The notes under the pieces: model-generated
The model's database searches: none
What the model saw: the letters and a program-made list of their open reading frames with translations, nothing else
What the model was told of the DNA's origin: nothing
Position numbers and translations under genes: made by a program
Part shown: in pieces, positions 1 to 5,276 of the stretch
Layout of the letters: each line of letters opens with the position of its first letter
Position numbering within the stretch: position 1 is the first letter of the stretch
Origin: Globobulimina sp.
Taxonomy: Eukaryota; Foraminifera; Rotaliida
DNA length: 5,276 nt
Assembly: GCA_003354225.1 (NCBI GenBank)
Contig: PIVH01000647.1
Span: 1-5,276 of the forward strand
Reading direction: 5' to 3'

Positions 1-236
1 GGGAACCATTAACATTTCATTATTAACCTATTTTCCTTCCAAGCTTTTTCTCTAACAATTCACAAATGATTTAAAAAAGTAGATCATGAGCAAAATCAAG
101 GTCAAATAGGAAAACTCTATTCAAGTTTTGTGACAGAATGAAAATCACTTAGAAAGTGTCTACACTTTAATACATAATAATTAATACTGAATTGAATATT
201 AATAATCCAAAACAGAACACATTAAAATTTGAATAT
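1..236. other. 3' flank of the ABC transporter gene, no gene seen
   Basis: This AT-rich stretch lies downstream of the transporter stop codon, which is TAG at 239-237 on the minus strand. I find no credible coding frame on either strand. It probably holds the 3' untranslated region and the start of intergenic DNA. Two small things stand out: an ATTAAA hexamer on the minus strand at 171-166, and a short perfect inverted repeat at 153-168 (7-bp arms, 2-bp spacer) that overlaps it. Whether another gene begins beyond position 1 cannot be seen. Confidence 0.6.
166..171 (-). promoter_or_regulatory. Candidate polyadenylation hexamer (ATTAAA)
   Basis: The minus strand reads ATTAAA here, 66 bases after the transporter stop codon. 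ATTAAA is the commonest variant of the AATAAA signal in animals and many other eukaryotes. No exact AATAAA was found between the stop codon and the end of the window. In DNA this AT-rich such a hexamer is expected often by chance, so position is the only support. Confidence 0.25.
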
Positions 237-3200
237 CTATTCACCAAATGATTCCTTTACAATTTGTTTAAATTTACTTTGTGGATTATTCAACAAATTA
301 TTTGGAGAATCGTATTCTAAAATATTACCATTATCCACAATTAAAATTTTATCATAATCCATTATTGTATTTATGCGATGTGCAATGGTTAATATTGTAT
401 TATTCTTAAATATTTTACGTATTGTTTCTTGCATAGCTTTATCTGTTTTTGTATCAACAGAACTCGTCGCTTCATCTAATAACAATATTTTTGAATTTCG
501 AACAATTGCTCGCGCCAAACATAATAACTGTCTTTGTCCCAAACTAAAATTGTTTCCATTCTCTTCAACCATAACTTGTAATGGATCCATATCCATAGTA
601 ATACTTTCTTCATTATTCTCATTCTCTGCACTGGTACATATTTTATTTAATGCTGGCCACATATTGACAGACTTCAACGAATCTACTAATCTTTCATCAC
701 TTGTTTGATTAAACGGATCTAAGTTATGTTTAATTGTTCCATTAAACAATACCGGATCTTGCGGTATCACTGATATCTTTTTCCTTAAATCATGTAAACC
801 AATTTCACCAATATCAACATTATCAATTTCAATTTTACCATCACTTAATTCCACCATTCTTAACAACGTAACAAATAACGAAGATTTCCCTGCACCGCTT
901 CGACCAATGACCCCTACTTTTTCACCACCATTTATTTCAAAGGTCAAGCCTTTTATGACAAAATCCAAATTTTCTCTGTATTTCATCCAAACATTCTTAA
1001 AATGTATGCTCCCCTTTTCTGGCCATTCTCTATTCGTTCCATGCCCAATTATTTCTTTTTCAACAATGAATGCTTTTTCTTGCTTAATATGTTCACTTTT
1101 GTACTGATCAATTCGTTCAACAGCAACAATATCCTGCTCCAACTGTGCTTTTATTTGAATAAAGAAATTTAATAAATTACTTAGCATCATAACAGAAGTC
1201 AGAGCGACGCCCACTAATTCAGGCGGTGGTAATGTGATAGCACAGGAAAGTGCAGCTCCTCCCACCAAACACGACGAGATAAAATTTAATCGGACACTCA
1301 ACCATCGATTGGCAGACATTAACGGATAATAACAATGTAAATCGCGATTAATCAATTCCTTATTTTGCTTTTCAAACTGTTTCGTTCTATTTAATGTCTG
1401 AATAATGCTGATTCCATCCAAAGATTCGCCAAAATGTGAATAAATCGGCGAGTTCATAATTGAAGATAGCCGCCGTAATTCCCGCATTGAGGCAATAAAA
1501 TATTTCTGTAAATAGTAATATAAGACCATCACTGGAATCACAAATATTATAAATAATGGGATTACAATGATTGACTGTATAAGTGATATGACTATGAGAC
1601 CGCCCATGGTTATAAACTGAGTGACTGAGCCAGGTAGTTGCTCGTCGATATTATTCATATCTTTTGAAAACCTGTTTATGACTCGCCCTAATGGCGTCTC
1701 GTCAAAAAATTCTTGTTTTGCGCGCAGTAATGAATATAATAATCCCTGGTGTAACTTTTTAGACGCTCTCAATCTGCCAATAATAATAACTATAAATGAC
1801 AAACAAGAGACCAGCACTGCTGCCAATGTTATCGCACACCAAATGCCGATATAATACCAGTTATTATTTGTATCACTGGCGGACCATTTTGCCAACCAAA
1901 ACACATTAATTGTCAGAAATGAGTACTCGAACACCTTAATAATGAGTAATGCTGAAACTAACAGTATTCCTCCCATAGCCTTAATATATTTCATATATAC
2001 GTCGATTCCCGTCGAGCCCACTCCGCGCTCCTCGGCTGTTGTAAGCTGGCCATTTCCTTCTTTTTCCCGGCTTTCTTCATCATCCATTGACACAGCGGCA
2101 GAGAAATAATCTGGTTCCACCAAAGACAAACTTTGTCTCAAACTCCCTCGCAAACTTCCTTTCAAACTTTGTCTCAAACTCCCCCGCAAACTTTGTCTCT
2201 CTGTTTTCGAATTCTTCTCAATTACATCAAATTGTGTTACATCAATATTTGCTGTTTGCAATTCCTTCAAAGCGCCTTGAATTTGAATCTGTGAATCTTT
2301 CATCACAATAATATTTTGTGCATATTTTAAAAATGTGATGGAATGTGTTGATAATATTATCGTTTTATTATTCTTGTTTAATAATTTGATAAAACATTCA
2401 TTAAAGATATGATTTGCGACTCCAACATCGAGGGCAGATAAGGGGTCATCGAAAATGTAAACATCCGCTTCACTGTAAACAGCGCGCGCCAATGAAATGC
2501 GTTGTTTCTGCCCACCGCTGAGAGTAATGCCTTTCTCCCCAATTTCAGTGTCATCTCCGTTTGCCAATATCCTTAAATCTGGAGTTAATCCGCAAGCATT
2601 CACCACTGTTTCATAAAAGATTTCATTATATTCTTTACCAAATAAAATATTTTCTTTAATGGTGGCGTTTTGGATCCAGGCAACCTGTGAACTATAACCG
2701 ATTGAGATATTATCATAATATTTGATGGAGCCTTCATCGCTTTTATTTAAGCAACCTATGATGGCAGATATCAGTGCAGATTTGCCTGACCCGGTTTGGC
2801 CAATTATCATTGTCATTGATCCAACTTTAAAATCACAATTAATATCTTTTAATGCAGTTTGTTTCAAAGCATCATCCCAATAAAATGTGGCTTCTCTTAC
2901 AGACAATGCTTGTTTCCGATTATCTTTATCGTTCGCAACATATTCTATTTGCTCTCGTTTCACATCTGGAGAGCTAAGAAATAATCTAATTCTTTTGAAA
3001 GAAATCGAGGCATCGATGAGCGTTACAATTATTCTGTATAGTAAGTAAGTAAGTTTTTTTGAAATTAATGAATAAATTAAAGATATAAAATTTACTTAAC
3101 GCTGGAAACATCATTAATGCGACACGTAATTGATTGAGAAACGCCATGGTAACAAACGCTTTTCGTGGTGTTAGAGTATGGCCCGATAAGACGTAAGCAG

Positions 3201-4264
3201 TAAATGTAAATACATTTAATAATATAGTTGAAAACATGAAAATAATAGAATTTAATGCCCCGTATAAACAATATTTATATAATATGCGCAATTCTTGTTT
3301 ACGAATACCACTGATTTTCTCTCCATATTGAAGGTCCCATGCATACATTTTTATAGCTCTTATGGCGCCAAATACTTCATTGACCACAGATAATCTGTCA
3401 TCTCTTATTTTCACCAATTGTTTCCGTGCGTTTTTCAATCTAACAGCGACTTTGACTATTTTTAGCATTTCATTGCAAAAAACAAACTTTGTATCGGTGA
3501 GAAAATTAAAAAATAAAAACTAAACTTTGTATCGGTGACAATATAAAAATTTGAAATCCTAACCCAACAAATAAACTCCACTGAATCTCTTGATATAAGA
3601 AATACAAAATGAACACTAAAAAAAAAGGTTGTACAAAAACTGTATGAGCCCATCCAAACGCACCTTGTAATTTGCTACAATCAGTGGTGATAATATTCAT
3701 TATGTGACCTGAACCATGTTCAGCCCGCGAACCTACACTGCGCCTTAATAATTTATCATAAATAGCTGCTAATAAACTGCCACGGACTCTGACGCCAACT
3801 GCCAAGGATCGATGAAACACTTGGTTTACAAGTACTGCACCGACAATCTTTACAAAAAATAAAAGCGCAGCATAGAAAAATAGTTGTTTTTGATTGTTCG
3901 CTTCTGAGGAATCGATAAATGCGCCAAGGATAAGAGGATCAAATAAACGTAAGATATACATGACAAATGTTAATAGAACAGCTGTGTAAATTGGTTTGCC
4001 AAATGCATTGACCACTGCTTTGAAAACAGATGGTTTGTAATCTGGGTTTTTGACAGCTTTATTTTGTTGTATCTTCCAAAAAGCGTCAAATGTTTCAACT
4101 AAATTTTCTGAATGATCTGATTTTTTTAAATAATTTAAATCTTCGAGTTGTAATGGTTTCTGATAACCAATCTTAAACATTTTAGATATCCATCCAAATG
4201 AAAGGTAGTCATACAAATTTGCTTTTTGTTCCACAGTCTTTGTATATTCTAGTTTTTCTTCCAT
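237..4264 (-). CDS. ABC subfamily C (MRP-type, MRP4-like) exporter, three exons, complete
   Basis: Predicted 1296-residue membrane ATPase from join 4264-3526, 3455-3101, 3033-237. MRPs export organic anions, conjugates or nucleotides; this one's substrate cannot be read from sequence. The start is the first ATG after an in-frame TGA at 4291-4289. The N-terminus (YLSFGWISKMFKIGYQKPL) is typical of short MRPs without TMD0. TMD1 has likely helices near residues 92-116, 128-148, 207-224, 227-246, 311-334 and 345-370, and the conserved MYAWD at 283-287. NBD1: Walker A GQTGSGKS 443-450, Q-loop Q481, LSGGQ 536-540, Walker B ending D560-D561, H595. A linker of about 85 residues holds six (R/K)(Q/G)SL repeats at 644-667. 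TMD2 spans about 715-1005, with TPLGRVINRFSKD near 811-823. NBD2: Walker A GRSGAGKS 1075-1082, Q1123, signature FSLGQ 1194-1198, Walker B D1218-E1219, H1250. Asp in place of the catalytic Glu in NBD1, with Glu kept in NBD2, is the usual ABCC asymmetry. Length resembles ABCC4 (about 1325); the exact orthologue is uncertain. Confidence 0.93.
2127..2198 (-). repeat. 12-bp tandem repeat, six units, coding for (R/K)(Q/G)SL x6
   Basis: Six head-to-tail 12-bp units start at 2127, 2139, 2151, 2163, 2175 and 2187, each beginning CAAACT on the plus strand. Units 1, 4 and 6 are identical (CAAACTTTGTCT); units 2 and 5 differ from each other at one base. In the transporter frame they read, N- to C-terminal, RQSL, RGSL, RQSL, KGSL, RGSL, RQSL at residues 644-667. 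The period is a multiple of three, so unit gain or loss keeps the frame. The alternation suggests part of the array grew by 24-bp steps. It lies in the cytosolic linker between NBD1 and TMD2. Confidence 0.97.
3034..3100 (-). other. Intron 2 of the ABC transporter gene (67 bp, phase 2)
   Basis: The donor is CCAGC|GTTAAG and the acceptor is CTATACAG|AATAATT, preceded by a CTTA microrepeat at 3053-3041 that makes the tract before the acceptor fairly pyrimidine-rich. The join gives FPA-IIVTLIDASISFKRI, matching the spacing of the ABCC1 segment that ends TMD1 (ASVSLKRL). A second donor, GTAAAT, lies five bases further on. It looks more canonical, but with this acceptor it gives an immediate stop. 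The next exon frame is open across the acceptor, so only homology and frame fix the boundary. Confidence 0.78.
3456..3525 (-). other. Intron 1 of the ABC transporter gene (70 bp, phase 1)
   Basis: The donor is CAAA|GTTTAG and the acceptor is AAAATAG|TC. This join turns SPIQ followed by a stop-bearing tail into SPIQ-IKVAVRLKNARKQ. It leaves 18 residues between SPIQ and the RDDR motif of TMD1, the same spacing I recall between the matching motifs of human ABCC1 and ABCC4. Reading through instead gives a stop at 3508-3506. The donor is not a strong consensus and the acceptor has no clean polypyrimidine tract, so the choice rests on homology and frame. The intron contains one copy of a 17-bp direct repeat whose other copy spans the exon 1 end. 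Confidence 0.75.
3484..3538 (-). repeat. 17-bp direct repeat across the exon 1/intron 1 border
   Basis: The minus strand carries TCACCGATACAAAGTTT twice, at 3538-3522 and 3500-3484, a perfect 17-bp match at 38-bp offset. A short similar stretch (one base, then GTTTTT) follows each copy. The first copy encodes SPIQ at the end of exon 1 and includes the chosen donor. The second lies inside the intron and carries a duplicate of that donor. This looks like a local tandem duplication of about 38 bp that lengthened the intron. Confidence 0.85.
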
Positions 4265-4317
4265 TCGATAAATTGATTCTGACTTTCTTCAAATATAATT
4301 ACAATACGATACACTTT
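4265..4317. other. 53-bp gap between two same-strand genes
   Basis: This is all that separates the predicted stop of the upstream gene (TAA 4320-4318) from the transporter ATG. It is AT-rich with no AATAAA on the minus strand and no recognisable promoter element. It holds the in-frame TGA (4291-4289) supporting the transporter start. A weak potential splice acceptor, GTCAG ending at 4279, could serve cis- or trans-splicing. So the two genes may share a transcript, or the transporter promoter may lie inside the upstream gene. Confidence 0.6.
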
Positions 4318-5276
4318 TTAAATGATAGTTTTTTTCTTTTTTCTACGAGTTAAATCTAAAAAAAACTTAATTTTCTATTAATATACTTATAGATTTCATA
4401 ATCAATAATTGAGCAGCTATCATATGTAATATTTACAAAAAAATATGCACTTTGTTGTACTTACTAGTATTTGGGAATGAAAATGACATTCCTGATATTT
4501 GAATGCCTTTGATCCAGACATTTGTATTCATTTCAAATTCCAGTCCAATCGCAGCGCCATTCTTATTCTCCCAAATCGTTGTTCGATACGGATAGCGTTC
4601 CCATTTTATACTTTGTGCAACAGATTGACACATTGGACAAACACACAACAAATTCTGTTGGATAAATGATAAAATTATCCTATTAATATGGACTGGAAAT
4701 GCTTTACATTGCAAAACCTGAGAATATCGCCGTTTATTTAGCACCGTCTCATATTGATATTGTTCAGTATTAACTGTCTGAGTCTGAGCCAAATGTGGAA
4801 CAATTTGTTTGTTTGTTGATTTATTGTTGATCGCATTTGTTTGTTTTTGTGTTGCCCATAATTGTCGAAGCAATGCTTTATTTTCCAAATCCGCAAATAT
4901 GTGAAAAGTTTCATTCATCAGAATTCCATCAGTTACATTGATAAAATTATCTGCTTTCTTTGTTTGAAACTTTTTGATTGAGAGACGGTTTGGTTTTTGA
5001 TCTTGGCCATATTGAAGATAACAAACTGTAATGGATGCACCCTCTCTGAATTTTAGGATTTTGCATTGATGGCAGTTTCCAGAGTGATACCACCACACTG
5101 ATGCTCCCACTCTCATCCATTTGTGGCCTGTGTTAAGTGATAGTTTTCTGGCAATCAATAAATAGCGCAAATGCAAATGGTCGGTTCTTTGGATTTCTAC
5201 AGTTTTGGTTTTAAACATTGATTTCCACAGTTTTATGCTTATTTTATTATGATCCAAATCTATAATCTCTGCGTTG
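4318..5276 (-). CDS. Unrecognised protein with Tudor-like segment, 3' part only (5' end outside window)
   Basis: An open frame enters from the window edge (first full codon 5275-5273) and runs to 4465. Splicing 4465 to 4355 gives 282 visible residues ending at TAA 4320-4318. The start is not in the window. Numbering from the edge, residues 53-103 have the spacing of a Tudor-type barrel: W-x-x-VGA, aromatic WWY, HSG, then two strands ending near YLQYG. Residues 2-36 look like the tail of a similar unit (EIIDLD, ISIKLW). A basic, Gln/Asn-rich middle follows (about 135-170). Then comes Cys190, the hydrophobic PVHINRIILSFI, and Cys211, Cys213 and Cys216, perhaps metal-binding. The end is aromatic (ERYPYRT, VWIKGIQISG), with a spliced basic tail RRKKKKTII. 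There is no signal peptide or membrane segment in view. I do not recognise the family; function is unknown. Tudor domains bind methylated Lys or Arg, but that fold is my inference from pattern only. It runs in the same direction as the transporter and ends 53 bp before it. Confidence 0.55.
4356..4464 (-). other. Probable last intron of the upstream gene (109 bp, phase 1)
   Basis: The donor ACTA|GTAAGT is a perfect consensus, and the acceptor GTTTTTTTTAG|ATTTA has a clean T-tract. These are the strongest splice signals in the window. Splicing adds NLTRRKKKKTII and a TAA at 4320-4318. Without splicing the frame continues SKYNKVHIFL to TAA at 4435-4433. A rival acceptor, GTCAG ending at 4279, would instead join this gene in frame to the transporter ATG, but it has no pyrimidine tract. 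Confidence 0.65.
4967..5119 (-). other. Tudor/chromo-barrel-like segment in the unrecognised protein
   Basis: The translated stretch (residues 53-103 from the window edge) begins WMRVGASVWWYHSG and continues with alternating hydrophobic strands through ITVCYLQYG. Known Tudor domains such as that of SMN share this order: W-x-VG near the start, an acidic or polar G turn, a strand with I, then V-x-Y-x-x-YG. The match is by eye only, and Agenet, PWWP or chromo-barrel folds are equally possible. No full set of aromatic-cage residues can be assigned. Confidence 0.35.

Noticed and set aside
373-2311. Plus-strand open frames of 66 to 111 codons (near 373-708, 907-1107, 1621-1854 and 2087-2311)
   Set aside because: All lie opposite the conserved transporter exon, their translations resemble no known family, and the 2087-2311 frame is just the antisense of the linker repeat.
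3041-3053. GTAA/CTTA microsatellite
   Set aside because: Only about three units, and it is simply the pyrimidine-rich stretch before the intron 2 acceptor.
2986-3468. A separate gene starting at the ATG at 3468
   Set aside because: Its sequence is the middle of TMD1 and joins in frame to both flanking exons. The ATG lies in intron 1, and its last codons are intron 2 and out-of-frame exon 3.
2127-3538. A shared element between the 12-bp linker repeat and the 17-bp intron repeat (both contain AAACTTTGT)
   Set aside because: The shared core is nine bases, it is explained in the linker by RQSL codons, and the flanks are unrelated. Chance is enough.
3462-3653. 63-codon minus-strand frame across intron 1
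   Set aside because: It overlaps exon 1 in another frame and is opened only by the intron and its direct repeat. The other frame encodes the conserved TMD1.
237-4264. A pseudogene or frameshifted transporter, since the coding sequence lies in three frames
   Set aside because: Both frame changes coincide with GT-AG introns of about 70 bp that restore motif spacing exactly. The total is a multiple of three with no internal stop, and all ATPase motifs are intact.
1-5276. CRISPR array, insertion sequence, tRNA or rRNA
   Set aside because: No spaced repeats of CRISPR size, no transposase frame or terminal inverted repeats, and no cloverleaf or conserved rRNA stretch seen on either strand.

Overview
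This 5.3 kb AT-rich window looks like nuclear DNA of a eukaryote with small introns. Everything I can support is on the minus strand. The main gene is interrupted by two introns of about 70 bp. I see no Shine-Dalgarno-type gene starts, and both readable genes use ordinary stop codons, so nothing suggests a reassigned code. The lineage cannot be fixed from this sequence. An intron-poor protist or a compact-genome invertebrate would both fit.

Layout in the direction of transcription, from high to low coordinates: (1) 5276-4318 holds the 3' part of a gene I do not recognise, with a Tudor-like segment and a cysteine cluster. It has a probable last intron (4464-4356) and a short last coding exon ending in a basic tail. 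(2) 4317-4265 is a gap of only 53 bp. (3) 4264-237 holds a complete three-exon gene for an ABC subfamily C (MRP-type) exporter. Splicing 4264-3526, 3455-3101 and 3033-237 gives 3891 nt, an exact multiple of three, encoding 1296 residues ordered TMD1-NBD1-linker-TMD2-NBD2. Overall shape and length are closest to MRP4/ABCC4, with no N-terminal TMD0. (4) 236-1 is the 3' flank, with one possible polyadenylation hexamer.

The exon joins were chosen from frame and from the spacing of conserved ABCC motifs, not from transcripts. Both ABC introns carry a second plausible donor close to the chosen one, and using it would cause a premature stop. The linker between NBD1 and TMD2 contains six exact four-residue repeats of the form (R/K)(Q/G)SL, encoded by a 12-bp tandem repeat. 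This sits where CFTR and other ABCC proteins carry phosphorylation sites.

The very short gap between the two same-strand genes raises the possibility of co-transcription, or of an in-frame fusion by splicing. I found no CRISPR array, mobile element, RNA gene or other new system. The points most worth checking are the linker repeat, the paired splice donors, the gene spacing, and the identity of the upstream gene.
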